Source of the DNA: Nitrospirales bacterium
Lineage (GTDB): Bacteria; Nitrospirota; Nitrospiria; Nitrospirales; UBA8639
Length of the DNA: 64,000 nucleotides
Direction of reading: 5' to 3'
Assembly: GCA_012270585.1 (NCBI GenBank)
Contig: JAAXIB010000014.1
Coordinates: 62,001 to 126,000 of the forward strand
Shown here: positions 1 to 8,117 of the stretch, one piece after another
Layout: each line of letters starts with the position of its first letter
How positions within the stretch are numbered: position 1 is the stretch's first letter
The notes under the pieces: model-generated
What the model was told of the DNA's origin: nothing
Seen by the model: the letters and a program-made list of their open reading frames with translations, nothing else
The model's database searches: none
Translations under genes and position numbers: made by a program

Positions 1-465
1 GGGGAAGGGCGACACGCCCTGTACATGGCTTCTCGAGGGTATGAAGTGATCGGTCTTGATCGGGACGAGAACGCACTCGCCACCCTGACGCGTACGGCCC
101 AGGACCATCGTCTCTCAAATCTTTCGACGTGGAACGTAAACCTGGAAAAACACCCGGAGGCACCGCCCTCCCTGGGCAATCAGGAATACGACGGGATTCT
201 GGTGTTCTTCTATCTCTTCCGACCACTTTTTCCTTCGATCCTTCAGGCCCTCAAGCCTGGAGGCGTCCTGATCTATGAAACGTTTTTGATCGATAACCAC
301 GTACGGTTCCAGCATCCCCGGAGGAAGGAATTCTGTTTGGGGCATAACGAACTGCTGCACTTAACGCACCCGCTTCGAGTGCTGCACTATGAGGAAGGCT
401 CCCACCCCACCTCTCCTCATCAAAGGCCTGCCATTACCGCACGACTCGTGGCCCAACAAGCTTGA
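1..465 (+). CDS. Class I SAM-dependent methyltransferase, C-terminal part (cut by window edge)
   Basis: The reading frame is open from base 1, so the N-terminus lies outside the window. The first visible residues, GEGRH, are the tail of methyltransferase motif I. About 20 residues on, VIGLDRD is motif II, with the acidic residue that binds the SAM ribose. LKPGGVLIYETF near the middle is the usual post-motif III strand. The arrangement resembles the TehB/tellurite-resistance type small methyltransferases. The substrate cannot be read from the sequence. The gene ends about 30 bp before the PHP gene on the same strand, so the two may be co-transcribed. Confidence 0.75.
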   Translation, partial: GEGRHALYMASRGYEVIGLDRDENALATLTRTAQDHRLSNLSTWNVNLEKHPEAPPSLGNQEYDGILVFFYLFRPLFPSILQALKPGGVLIYETFLIDNHVRFQHPRRKEFCLGHNELLHLTHPLRVLHYEEGSHPTSPHQRPAITARLVAQQA

Positions 466-495
466 CCCGGGGTCACGACCGGAGGCAATCGTTTT

Positions 496-1341
496 TTGGC
501 ACGAATCGATCTTCATCTTCATACCCGCTACTCCGACGGCAGTCTGACGCCGGCGGACGTCGTGACCTTGGCCCATCAGGCGGGAGTCACGGCCATGGCG
601 ATCACGGATCACGACATCGTGGACGGCATTCCCCACGCCATGGAGGCGGCAACGAAGCTGGGCATCGAAGTCATCCCCGGCGTCGAGTTAAGCTCTCGAT
701 TTGACGGACGGGAACTCCACGTCCTCGGCTATTGCTTCGATTGGCAGGACCCGACCTTCCAGGACCATCTGGCTCGACAACGTCTTTCGCGACACGTCAG
801 AAATCCGCAGACCATCGAACGACTCAATGCTTTAGGGCTTGAACTTTCCGAAGAAGATGTCAGGGAAAAGGCCGGATCCGACTCCATTGGCCGTCCGCAC
901 ATCGCTCAGGTTCTGGTTGACAAGGGGTACGTGCGCCATAGCCGGGAAGCCTTCGACCGCTACCTGGGCGAGGGAGCCGCGGCCTACGTGCCTCGGACGC
1001 TCGCCGACACTCGGGAGGTCATCACATGGATTCGCAACGCGGGAGGAGTTCCGGTCATGGCGCACCCGACGTGGACCCGGTGTGAGGGGGAAACCCTCCA
1101 TCGCTTGTGTGCGTGCTTAAAGGAAGCCGGGCTATTGGGATTGGAAGTGTTTTACAGCACGCATAACCGGAAACAAACTTCGCAGTATCTTGAATTGGCA
1201 AAACGGCTGGATCTGTTAGTCACCGGCGGAAGCGATTTCCACGGTGCGGCAAGCCCGGCCATCCAGGTCGGCCGAGGAAAGGGAAACCTGAAAGTCCCGG
1301 CTACGTTATTGGAGCCCTTACGCCGGGCCGCCCGCCCATAA
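496..1341 (+). CDS. PHP-domain phosphoesterase (RNase AM / nucleoside 3',5'-bisphosphate phosphatase type)
   Basis: A 281-residue protein of the PHP metal-dependent phosphoesterase family. Metal-binding motifs occur in the expected order: HLH at residues 7-9, TDHD at 37-40, PGVE at 61-64, AHPT near 190 and GSDFHG near 240. Stand-alone PHP proteins of this length (YciV/TrpH group) act on short RNA 5' ends or on nucleoside bisphosphates. That activity is known for the family and inferred here. The start is a TTG with GGAGG ten bases upstream; no ATG in this frame precedes the HLH motif. Cytoplasmic; likely co-transcribed with the methyltransferase. Confidence 0.85.
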   Translation: MARIDLHLHTRYSDGSLTPADVVTLAHQAGVTAMAITDHDIVDGIPHAMEAATKLGIEVIPGVELSSRFDGRELHVLGYCFDWQDPTFQDHLARQRLSRHVRNPQTIERLNALGLELSEEDVREKAGSDSIGRPHIAQVLVDKGYVRHSREAFDRYLGEGAAAYVPRTLADTREVITWIRNAGGVPVMAHPTWTRCEGETLHRLCACLKEAGLLGLEVFYSTHNRKQTSQYLELAKRLDLLVTGGSDFHGAASPAIQVGRGKGNLKVPATLLEPLRRAARP

Positions 1342-1504
1342 TCTGTTATGGATTATTGTAGATTGCGGACAGGTTCAGTTCAGATACAATATCTGACAAG
1401 CTGGTATCCTGTCAGAGGTTGTAATTTTTCCCTCAGACCATTCCATTTCCGAAACAATTTTCATATCGAATTCTAACATCTCGCAGTACAACGATTCGGC
1501 CCTC

Positions 1505-1532
1505 TTGAAAAAAGTATCACTAATGATACTAT
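1505..1532 (+). promoter_or_regulatory. hicAB promoter with embedded palindromic operator
   Basis: TTGAAA (1505-1510) and TACTAT (1527-1532), separated by 16 bp, make a good sigma-70 promoter ending 10 bp before hicA. A perfect inverted repeat AGTATCA-CTAA-TGATACT (1513-1530) lies between the boxes and overlaps the -10. A dimeric ribbon-helix-helix protein bound there would block RNA polymerase. HicB proteins with C-terminal DNA-binding domains repress their own operons in this way, so this is the likely HicB operator. The sequence is seen directly; the binding is inferred. Confidence 0.7.
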
Positions 1533-1542
1533 AGAGTGAACA

Positions 1543-1791
1543 ATGGCGAACATTGAAGGCACGCTCGTTCAAATGAGGCGAAACCCGAGGGGTATCCGTT
1601 TCGATGGATTGTGTAAAATCTGCGATTACTTTTTTGGCGAACCGAGACAGACGGGGTCCAATCACAGGGTATACAAAACGCTGTGGCAGGGCGACCCTCG
1701 CGTTAACATCCAAAACGCCAAGGGCATGGCCAAGCCGTACCAAGTTCGCCAGGTTCTGCGGGCGATCGATCGTTTGGAGGCTGAATCATGA
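1543..1791 (+). CDS. hicA: HicA-family mRNA interferase toxin
   Basis: An 82-residue protein of the HicA/YcfA toxin family, which has a double-stranded-RNA-binding fold and cleaves mRNA. The conserved catalytic histidine sits in GSNHRVYK (His41), after the usual strand-forming segment. The C-terminal VRQVLRAIDRLE helix matches the family. Length is normal. The stop overlaps the start of the next gene by four bases (ATGA), as in most hicAB operons. A promoter with a palindromic operator lies immediately upstream. No frame damage is visible, so the pair looks intact. Confidence 0.85.
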   Translation: MANIEGTLVQMRRNPRGIRFDGLCKICDYFFGEPRQTGSNHRVYKTLWQGDPRVNIQNAKGMAKPYQVRQVLRAIDRLEAES

Positions 1792-2114
1792 GCAAAGAAT
1801 ATGATCGGTACACTTACCGAGTCACATGGTCTGAAGAAGACCGGGAGCACGTTGGCTTATGCGCCGAGTTTCCCGGTCTGAGTTGGCTTGACACCTCACC
1901 TGAGAAAGCGCTGGCGGGTATTCGCCGGCTGGTCAGGGAATGCCTCAGAGATATGCGAAGGAACAAGGAGGATGTACCTGAACCTATTGCGCTGAAAAAC
2001 TACAGTGGAAAGTTCATGGTACGTGTTCCGCCGGAAACACACCGGATGCTCTCCATTCAGGCGGCTGAATCCGGGGTCAGCTTAAACCGATTGGTATCCG
2101 GCAAATTACGATGA
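1788..2114 (+). CDS. hicB: HicB-family antitoxin with ribbon-helix-helix domain
   Basis: A 108-residue antitoxin. The N-terminal half (YRVTWSEEDREHVGLCAEFPGLS, about residues 8-30) is the degenerate RNase-H-like fold of HicB that covers the toxin active site. The C-terminal third (from about residue 72) starts with FMVRVPPETH and continues AAESGVSLNRLVS, typical of a ribbon-helix-helix DNA-binding domain. The gene overlaps hicA by four bases, indicating translational coupling. The protein presumably neutralises HicA and binds the palindrome at 1513-1530. Confidence 0.85.
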   Translation: MSKEYDRYTYRVTWSEEDREHVGLCAEFPGLSWLDTSPEKALAGIRRLVRECLRDMRRNKEDVPEPIALKNYSGKFMVRVPPETHRMLSIQAAESGVSLNRLVSGKLR

Positions 2115-2248
2115 TGCGCTGAAAGGGACGTGGAAACACGAAAACCGGGCATGAATTGAAAATCGCCCGGAAGATCTTCACAATGCGGTATCGGCACTGT
2201 CCCATATCCGTTGGCATGAAAATAACCAACGACATCCCGAATCTGTTA

Positions 2249-2266
2249 TTCCTGCGAAAGCAGGAA
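2249..2266. repeat. Short palindromic repeat with GAAA loop
   Basis: TTCCTGC-GAAA-GCAGGAA is a perfect 7-bp stem closed by a GNRA-type tetraloop. It lies in the 190-bp gap between hicB and the next small gene. Its look is that of the dispersed 'ttcc(t/c)gcgaaagc(a/g)ggaa' intergenic repeats found in many GC-rich genomes. There is no T-run after it, so it is not a typical intrinsic terminator. Confidence 0.6.
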
Positions 2267-2302
2267 ACCTGAAAATCATCATCTTGAATGAGGGAAGTCT
2301 GA

Positions 2303-2494
2303 GTGGATCAGATACCTGAAGAACTCTGGGCATTGACCACCTGGGAAGGCAGTCGGCGTGAACAGATCCGGCGCGCGCTGCGTCTGACGATACGCGAGCG
2401 TTTGCAGGCTGCTGAAGAGTTGAGCGACCTGTCGAGGGCTTTTCAGCAGATGAGATCCGCCGGCAAATTCAGGCCGGCTTCCGCAAAAACGTAG
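2303..2494 (+). CDS. Small charged helical protein, unknown function
   Basis: A 63-residue protein starting at GTG, with GAGGGA about nine bases upstream. The sequence is rich in Arg and Glu and looks fully helical (REQIRRALRLTIRERLQAAEEL). It has no signal peptide or membrane segment. Its size and charge recall small antitoxin-like proteins, and it sits just after hicAB, but no partner toxin gene is next to it. The family is not recognised. The coding call rests on codon composition and the plausible start. Confidence 0.5.
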   Translation: MDQIPEELWALTTWEGSRREQIRRALRLTIRERLQAAEELSDLSRAFQQMRSAGKFRPASAKT

Positions 2495-2528
2495 ACGGAT
2501 CGCACATGCCTGCCGGAAGAACGGCCCG

Positions 2529-3542
2529 CTAATTTTCCGGCGCTTCGACGATGTGGTTTTCAAACCGGGTACAGCCTTCGGCCAGCAACCGGTTCGTCAG
2601 CATTTCACCGGGCCATTCAATCGGCAGGTCCGCCGTGAAGACCCAGACGTCCGGGGAGGTCCAGATTGGACCGTGGTCTTCCGGTAAATCAGGGTCGAAC
2701 AGGTCCGTCCAGACGGGCATATAGACCCCGTTCCCGCATTGAGTGTGTAAATGGACGATGGCTCGACTCCTGACCGGAGGATCGAGATCATGCCAGACCG
2801 CTGCCGTTTCATCGGCCAATCGATGAAGTCTCACGGCGTTCTGCGCGTCAAACATGCCGTACGCGGCATACACCGGCACCTCCAACATATTCGGCGCCAG
2901 GGCAATTTCAGGGCATTGAGCCATCAGGTCTTGCAACAAGGTTTCCCGCTCTTTGTCGGGAATGGTCTCGGGGAGAGACGAATCTTTCGCACCAATTAAC
3001 TCAAACAACAAAAAGGCCGTTGACTCGACGGGAGGATGCAGGCGGGCGGCAATGGGTTGCCGACGCTGAGAAGCGGCCATACAGGACAAATGTTCGTGGA
3101 GCTTCTGAAGGGTTAAAAAATCAAGCGTCGTATCAGTCAGCAATCGCGGCTCGACCGTCACCACGGTTCCCGGAGGAACGTGCAAACATTCCCGCAACAA
3201 TTCGGCTGTTTTTTCCGGATGAATCTTCAATCCGAGGGGCGCGGCCAAATTCGCCTGCAAAGGCAACTCAATTGCGCCCAAAATGGCATAAGCCGGATCG
3301 TCATCGTGGTCACTTTCGATCAACACCGAGCACGCGGCTTCCGCCAACAGGTCAAACAACCACTCGGCCATTTCCTCATCCAACGCCGCCAGCACGGTGA
3401 GCACGTCATGCTCGCGGTCCTGTTCGAGCAACGCCTGCAGGACTTCAATGGCGAGTTCGGAATCACCGTGATCGTGCCGGCGGGCATTGATCAGATGAAT
3501 CAGGTCTCGGGTTAACGGGTCCGGGCGATACCAACTGGACAT
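2529..3542 (-). CDS. Hypothetical cytoplasmic protein
   Basis: About 337 residues from the ATG that begins MSSWYRPDP. The open frame extends further upstream, but that extension is basic and low in complexity, so it was not used. The protein is acidic and Leu/Ala-rich, mostly helical at the N-terminus (repeated short helices, as in HEAT-like folds), and has no signal peptide or membrane segment. I do not recognise a family. It is transcribed toward the small gene before it and away from the SH3 gene after it. Confidence 0.6.
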   Translation of the reverse strand: MSSWYRPDPLTRDLIHLINARRHDHGDSELAIEVLQALLEQDREHDVLTVLAALDEEMAEWLFDLLAEAACSVLIESDHDDDPAYAILGAIELPLQANLAAPLGLKIHPEKTAELLRECLHVPPGTVVTVEPRLLTDTTLDFLTLQKLHEHLSCMAASQRRQPIAARLHPPVESTAFLLFELIGAKDSSLPETIPDKERETLLQDLMAQCPEIALAPNMLEVPVYAAYGMFDAQNAVRLHRLADETAAVWHDLDPPVRSRAIVHLHTQCGNGVYMPVWTDLFDPDLPEDHGPIWTSPDVWVFTADLPIEWPGEMLTNRLLAEGCTRFENHIVEAPEN

Positions 3543-3910
3543 GTGCGGAGTTCGAATTCGGCGTCTGCTAAAATTTGGTGCCCACCCCAGCCCGGGAGTA
3601 CGGACAGCATCAACTCGATGGAACATCCTTTTGTTTCGCCGCTTGCAGGATGCATTCTGCATACGGTGAATCCGATATGCAAGCCATTTTCTTCAACAAT
3701 CGCAGACCATGACGTCTCCGTCGTTTTTCAATGAGACGCCGTTTCTCCTTCATGTGTTCGTGCAGGCCCGAGCCGGAGCAGATGGTCACGGTCGTCGGCA
3801 CTTTCATCCAAGCCCCCGGCCGTGGTTTGACATGCCTGAAGGTCGGTGGTATGAAAAGGACTAACAGCGACGCCCGTCTGTTTTCCGAGCACTCTCCTCA
3901 CGGGGCATTC
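3543..3910. other. Intergenic region, no convincing gene
   Basis: A 370-bp gap between divergent genes. Open frames exist on both strands (a basic 65-codon frame on the minus strand at 3610-3807, and the upstream extension of the SH3 gene on the plus strand), but none has a ribosome site or recognisable sequence. Promoters for the two flanking genes should lie here. I could not single one out. Confidence 0.5.
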
Positions 3911-4471
3911 ATGACAGCGACAATCCTCTCCGAAACGTGGCCCTCCTTCTCTCCCCTTCTCTTTGCCCAGTATACTGACCGGGACCTTGAGTTCGACGAC
4001 GGATTGGAAGACTTCGACGCCCCTCGACATAAACCCCCTCGCCGCCGATGGTTTGCGGTCTTGCTGTTCATCCTGTTGGCAGTAGGGACCTGGTACGTCG
4101 TGACGGATCCGGAGCGACGGTCTTCCATAATCCAGATAATGCCCGACACTGTGCGTACCACCCTCGGCATCCATACTGAAGACCCCGCTCCCGAACACGA
4201 GCACAACGTTCCACCTTCGCCGAACGTGCCTCCCGTTCCGGCTTTTCACGAAGGGCAGCGTGTCACCGTCGCACTGAAGGAGGGTCGTCAGGCTCGCTTC
4301 CGGTTACGCAATGAGGCCGAAGGCGAACAACGGGGACCTGTGGTGAAAACCGGCGACGTCCTCACGATCATGGACGGAAGTCTCATCAAGAAGACGTGGA
4401 TGTATTTCGTACAAACGGAGGCCGGAGAGCCGGGATGGATTAAGGAAAGGTATCTTCAACCCCGATCATAA
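3911..4471 (+). CDS. Membrane-anchored protein with C-terminal SH3-like domain
   Basis: 186 residues from the ATG at MTATILSETW; upstream in-frame starts would add 60 residues with no protein-like character. An acidic N-terminus (to about residue 40) is followed by RRR and one membrane segment (about 47-64), which predicts N-in/C-out topology. The periplasmic part holds a proline-rich linker and a bacterial SH3-like domain (about 115-186, ending GEPGWIKERYL). Such domains often bind peptidoglycan stems or partner proteins; the target here is unknown. The next gene, hpnD, follows 23 bp later. Confidence 0.7.
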   Translation: MTATILSETWPSFSPLLFAQYTDRDLEFDDGLEDFDAPRHKPPRRRWFAVLLFILLAVGTWYVVTDPERRSSIIQIMPDTVRTTLGIHTEDPAPEHEHNVPPSPNVPPVPAFHEGQRVTVALKEGRQARFRLRNEAEGEQRGPVVKTGDVLTIMDGSLIKKTWMYFVQTEAGEPGWIKERYLQPRS

Positions 4472-4494
4472 GTTGCAGCCACGTCCCCTCACAG

Positions 4495-5379
4495 ATGCTC
4501 ACCGTCACGGACGCCCACTCCTATTGCACCAGGAAAACCAAAGAGAGCGGGAGTAATTTTTACTATTCATTTCTCTTTTTACCCCGTGCCCACCGGGAAG
4601 CCATGTATACCGTGTACACGTTGTGTCATGAATTGGACACGGCCGTGGATCACCCTCCCGACGGGGTGGATTCACGCGACCAACTTGCGCAATGGCGCCG
4701 GGAAATCGAGGCGGCGTATCGGGGCCTCCCGCAATATCCGGTGACCATCAGTCTCGCGGACCACGCCCGCAAGCTGGACATACCCCAGGATTATTTTCAG
4801 GAGCTGATTGCCGGCATGGAAATGGATCTGACGATCAGGCGGTATGCCACCTTTGAAGAGCTCTACCCCTATTGCTATCGCGTGGCATCGATCGTCGGGT
4901 TGATCTGCTTAAAAGTGTTCGGAACCATGGACCCACGCGCGCGGGACTATGCCGTCAACCTGGGCGTGGCCTTTCAACTGACCAACATCATGCGCGACAT
5001 CGGAGCCGATGCCGAACGCGATCGGATTTACGTGCCGCAAGAAGACCTGGCCCGGTTCGGCTGTTCCGAGGAACAGCTTTTGGCCAAGACCTCTTCGCCC
5101 GAGTTCATTCAACTCATGGAATTTCAGGCTGCTCGGGCTCACGACTACTATCGAAAAGCTCAAACCGTGTATGATGCTCTTTCATCGGCCGATCGCCAAT
5201 CCTTGCTTGTCGCGGAAATCATGCGCGACATCTATTTCCACCTGTTGACCCGTATCGAACACACGCGGTTTGCCGTGTTCGCTTCCCGCATTCGCGTCCC
5301 TCCGCTTCATCGTCTGACCCTGGCCCTGACGGCGTGGATGCGCCGGTCGTTCCAAAACCGTTTGTCCCGTCGTACGTGA
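4495..5379 (+). CDS. hpnD: Presqualene diphosphate synthase-type squalene/phytoene synthase
   Basis: 294 residues of the trans-isoprenyl head-to-head condensing family. The first aspartate motif is D48-TAV-D52 in CHELDTAVD. The second is QLTNIMRDIGAD, with Asp168 and Asp172, followed by RIYVPQEDL. Length and motif spacing fit HpnD, which joins two farnesyl diphosphates to presqualene diphosphate for hopanoid or squalene synthesis. A phytoene-forming role is less likely but cannot be excluded from sequence alone. No other hopanoid genes are in the window, although uppS and dxr (precursor pathway) are nearby. Confidence 0.8.
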   Translation: MLTVTDAHSYCTRKTKESGSNFYYSFLFLPRAHREAMYTVYTLCHELDTAVDHPPDGVDSRDQLAQWRREIEAAYRGLPQYPVTISLADHARKLDIPQDYFQELIAGMEMDLTIRRYATFEELYPYCYRVASIVGLICLKVFGTMDPRARDYAVNLGVAFQLTNIMRDIGADAERDRIYVPQEDLARFGCSEEQLLAKTSSPEFIQLMEFQAARAHDYYRKAQTVYDALSSADRQSLLVAEIMRDIYFHLLTRIEHTRFAVFASRIRVPPLHRLTLALTAWMRRSFQNRLSRRT

Positions 5380-5466
5380 TGCATCACCGATGGCCGGAGA
5401 ATGCTCTACCGGCCCCATCGCCGCCGGATTGACAACGAGGGATCCTCTTCCTATGATGCCTCTCCT

Positions 5467-6078
5467 ATGTCGCTCGACGACCTCTGCGAATCCCTGCGCA
5501 ACTGCCAGCAATGTCGTCTGGCTTCCGGACGGACCCAGGTCGTCTTCGGGAGTGGGAACCCGGACGCCTCGATCATGTTCGTCGGAGAAGCCCCGGGGTT
5601 CCACGAGGATAAGCAAGGGGTGCCGTTTGTCGGCGCGGCGGGAAAACTCTTAACCGAATTATTGGAATCGGTAGGGCTTTCCCGTTCACAGATTTATATT
5701 GCAAACGTCATCAAGTGCCGCCCCCCTCAGAATCGCGACCCCGCACCCGATGAAGTTGAGACCTGCAAGCCCTTCCTGTTTCAGCAAATTCAATTGATCA
5801 AACCACACATGGTCTGTTCCATGGGTAACTTTGCCACACAAACACTGCTGGAGAGAAAAGTCGGGATCACAAAGGTGCACGGACAACCGTTTCAGTTATC
5901 GGAGTTTCGCTTGTTTCCGCTGTTCCATCCTGCCGCGGCTCTGCACAACGACAATCTCCTCCCTCTGCTTCGGGAAGATTTCCAAAAATTAAAACGGCTC
6001 CTGGATGCAATGGTGGCGCCACCACAGAAGCCGGCTGTTCCTGCAAGTGACCAACCCGTCCAAATGGATTTGTTTTAA
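5467..6078 (+). CDS. udg: Family 4 uracil-DNA glycosylase with C-terminal clamp-binding motif
   Basis: 203 residues. Iron-sulfur cluster ligands of family 4 UDGs are present: Cys13 and Cys16 (CQQC), Cys84 (IKCRPP) and Cys100 (ETCKP). The active-site motif GEAPG is at 40-44, followed by QGVPFVGAAGKLL, and the second motif HPAAAL has His154. The enzyme removes uracil from DNA to start base excision repair. The extreme C-terminus reads QMDLF after a flexible Pro/Ala linker, which matches the beta sliding-clamp binding pentapeptide. The chosen start gives the normal N-terminal length; an upstream ATG 66 bp earlier adds residues without family character. Confidence 0.9.
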   Translation: MSLDDLCESLRNCQQCRLASGRTQVVFGSGNPDASIMFVGEAPGFHEDKQGVPFVGAAGKLLTELLESVGLSRSQIYIANVIKCRPPQNRDPAPDEVETCKPFLFQQIQLIKPHMVCSMGNFATQTLLERKVGITKVHGQPFQLSEFRLFPLFHPAAALHNDNLLPLLREDFQKLKRLLDAMVAPPQKPAVPASDQPVQMDLF

Positions 6079-6204
6079 AATGCCCTGACGCTATGCCACC
6101 ATGTTCCATTTAGACTCTTTTTTGTCAACTTTTTGCACTATTTATATGCTATTATGGTGCATTTTGTATTACTTTTGGATATATTTTGCGACAATCACGA
6201 AAGG

Positions 6205-6669
6205 TTACTTCTCCTCCTCCCGGCTTTCTGAATCCTCGGGTTGATCTTCACTCGATGCCTCGGATTCTTCATCGGATTCTTCGAGATCTTCTTCCGGCGC
6301 CTCGAACCACTTCACCAGCATTTCTTCCCACCACATTTCATCTACTTCCGCACCCGGATCGACCCCCAGGAAAGACACGTCGGCCTCGGTCATGTCCGGA
6401 TCAATATCCGTCGGACGAAAACGGGCGCGGTCGATCACTTCCTTGGTCGCATATCCGCCGACGATCCAGGACGGTGGATCGGCGCGCCGGGATTTATAGG
6501 CCTGGAGTCGCAGCCTGAGATAGACAAACATTTTCCGCTGCGTAGCGTCTTCAAATCCGGTGGGCGGGAGGCTCAAGGTTTTTTCAATTTTTTTTCGCCA
6601 TTCCCGTTGATCATAGCGCGAGGTGACCAACTGCAAGGCTTTTGCTCCATCTTCAACGTCAAGTGGCAT
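6205..6669 (-). CDS. Hypothetical protein with acidic C-terminal tail
   Basis: 154 residues, last gene of the tldD-pmbA minus-strand run, starting 34 bp after pmbA. The N-terminal 100 residues look globular (WRKKIEKTLSLPPTGFED, then a Trp-rich DEMWWEEMLVKWF). The last 35 residues are almost only Glu, Asp and Ser. No signal peptide is present. I do not recognise the family. Its position suggests co-expression with the TldD/PmbA peptidase, but no functional link can be read. Confidence 0.65.
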   Translation of the reverse strand: MPLDVEDGAKALQLVTSRYDQREWRKKIEKTLSLPPTGFEDATQRKMFVYLRLRLQAYKSRRADPPSWIVGGYATKEVIDRARFRPTDIDPDMTEADVSFLGVDPGAEVDEMWWEEMLVKWFEAPEEDLEESDEESEASSEDQPEDSESREEEK

Positions 6670-6703
6670 AACGACTCCTTCGGCTTCCGGGACGCTCGCG
6701 CAT

Positions 6704-8062
6704 TCAATTGCCCCCCACCATCATCTCACGTATGCGTATGGTGGGACTCGCCAGTTTTCCTCGAAAGACCAAATCATTCCCAATGGACTCAATATCCTGA
6801 AACATCTGTTTCAAATTGCCGGCGATCGTGACTTCCTGAACCGGATAGGCCAATTCGCCGTTTTCAATCCAAAAGCCGGAGGCACCGCGAGAATAGTCTC
6901 CCGTCACCATGTTCACGCCGAATCCGATCAACTCGGTGACGTACAACCCTTGTGTGACGGAGTGAACGATCTCGTCAGGCGACACGTCCCCGGGATGGAA
7001 AAACAAATTCGTCGGAGAGACGGCAGGATTATCACCGACACTTCGGGAGGCATTGCCGGTGGACGCCATACCCAACTTTCTTCCGGAATATGTATCCAAC
7101 AAATAGCTGGCCAGCACGCCCTGTTCGAGGATCATCGTCTTGCGGGTCGGCACCCCTTCCCCGTCGAAAGGCCGGGACCCGATCCTGCCGGGCATACGAC
7201 CGTTGTCTTCAACGTTCACGTATGTCGGAGCAACGGGCTTCCCCAACTGCCCCAGTAAAAACGAGGCGCCTTTATACAGTGCATACCCGGAGACCGCGCT
7301 GGAGAGGTGTCCCAACAAACTGCAAGCCGTTTCCGGATCAAAAATCACGGGAACCCGCCGGGTTCCGATCTTTCGAGCCCCCAAACGTCGGAGCGTCCGC
7401 TGCGCCGCGATTTGTCCGACCGACTCCGGATCCTCCAATTCATGCCGTTTCCGCGAAACCGTATACCAGAAATCCCGTTGCATGCCCTGGTCATCAGGGC
7501 CTTCGGCCACGGGCGCCACGGTCAGGGAAAACCGGGAACTCCGATGGTACCCCAAAAATCCATTCGTGTTGGCCAGCACCGCTGCGCCATGGGCCGAACC
7601 ACACTCGGCCCCCTCCGAATTGGTCACGCGGGGATCGGCATCCATGGCAGCCCGTTCCGCGCGTTGCGCCACGTGAATGGTTTCTTCCACGGGCATGGCG
7701 GTGGGATCATAGAGATCCAAATCCGGAACATCCGTCGCCAGAGTCGCTTGGTCGGGAAGTCCGGACGTTTCATCCTCAGCCACCGCCTTCGCAAGAGCAC
7801 AGGTATCGGAGACCAACTGCTTGAGCGAGGCTTCGGAAAAATCCGAGGTGGACGCACTGGCGGACCGTTTCCCGAAAAAAGCCCGAATCCCCAGAATCTT
7901 TTCTCGTGCCTTACTCAAACAATCGACGGCCGACAACCGGACCTGAACCGACACGGAATCCCCTTCCGATATCAGGACATCAGCGTCCGTGGCACCATGG
8001 GCCTTGACCCGGTCGACCAACTCGGCGGCAAGCGTCTTCAGAACTTCCGGGGATTCATGCAT
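6704..8062 (-). CDS. pmbA: TldD/PmbA family protein, PmbA (TldE) subunit
   Basis: 452 residues of the non-catalytic partner in the TldD/TldE heterodimeric protease. The three domains of the family are visible: an N-terminal domain (SVQVRLSAVDCLSKAREKILGIRAFFGKR region), a middle domain, and the C-terminal beta domain ending TIRIREMMVGGN. The HExxxH metal motif of TldD is absent, as expected for PmbA. In E. coli the pair processes microcin B17 precursor and degrades CcdA. It follows tldD by 55 bp on the same strand, so both subunits should be made together. Confidence 0.9.
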   Translation of the reverse strand: MHESPEVLKTLAAELVDRVKAHGATDADVLISEGDSVSVQVRLSAVDCLSKAREKILGIRAFFGKRSASASTSDFSEASLKQLVSDTCALAKAVAEDETSGLPDQATLATDVPDLDLYDPTAMPVEETIHVAQRAERAAMDADPRVTNSEGAECGSAHGAAVLANTNGFLGYHRSSRFSLTVAPVAEGPDDQGMQRDFWYTVSRKRHELEDPESVGQIAAQRTLRRLGARKIGTRRVPVIFDPETACSLLGHLSSAVSGYALYKGASFLLGQLGKPVAPTYVNVEDNGRMPGRIGSRPFDGEGVPTRKTMILEQGVLASYLLDTYSGRKLGMASTGNASRSVGDNPAVSPTNLFFHPGDVSPDEIVHSVTQGLYVTELIGFGVNMVTGDYSRGASGFWIENGELAYPVQEVTIAGNLKQMFQDIESIGNDLVFRGKLASPTIRIREMMVGGN

Positions 8063-8117
8063 GATGAAGGATGCTGGAAATTAAACTTGAAGACAGCGAG
8101 GTTTCTGCGCCACGGGG

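Noticed and set aside
3610-3807. 65-codon minus-strand frame in the gap before the SH3 gene
   Set aside because: Very basic and without a ribosome site or recognisable motif; may be chance.
6241-6831. 196-codon plus-strand frame opposite the acidic-tail gene
   Set aside because: Codon pattern and homology-like features support the minus-strand gene; this is its shadow.
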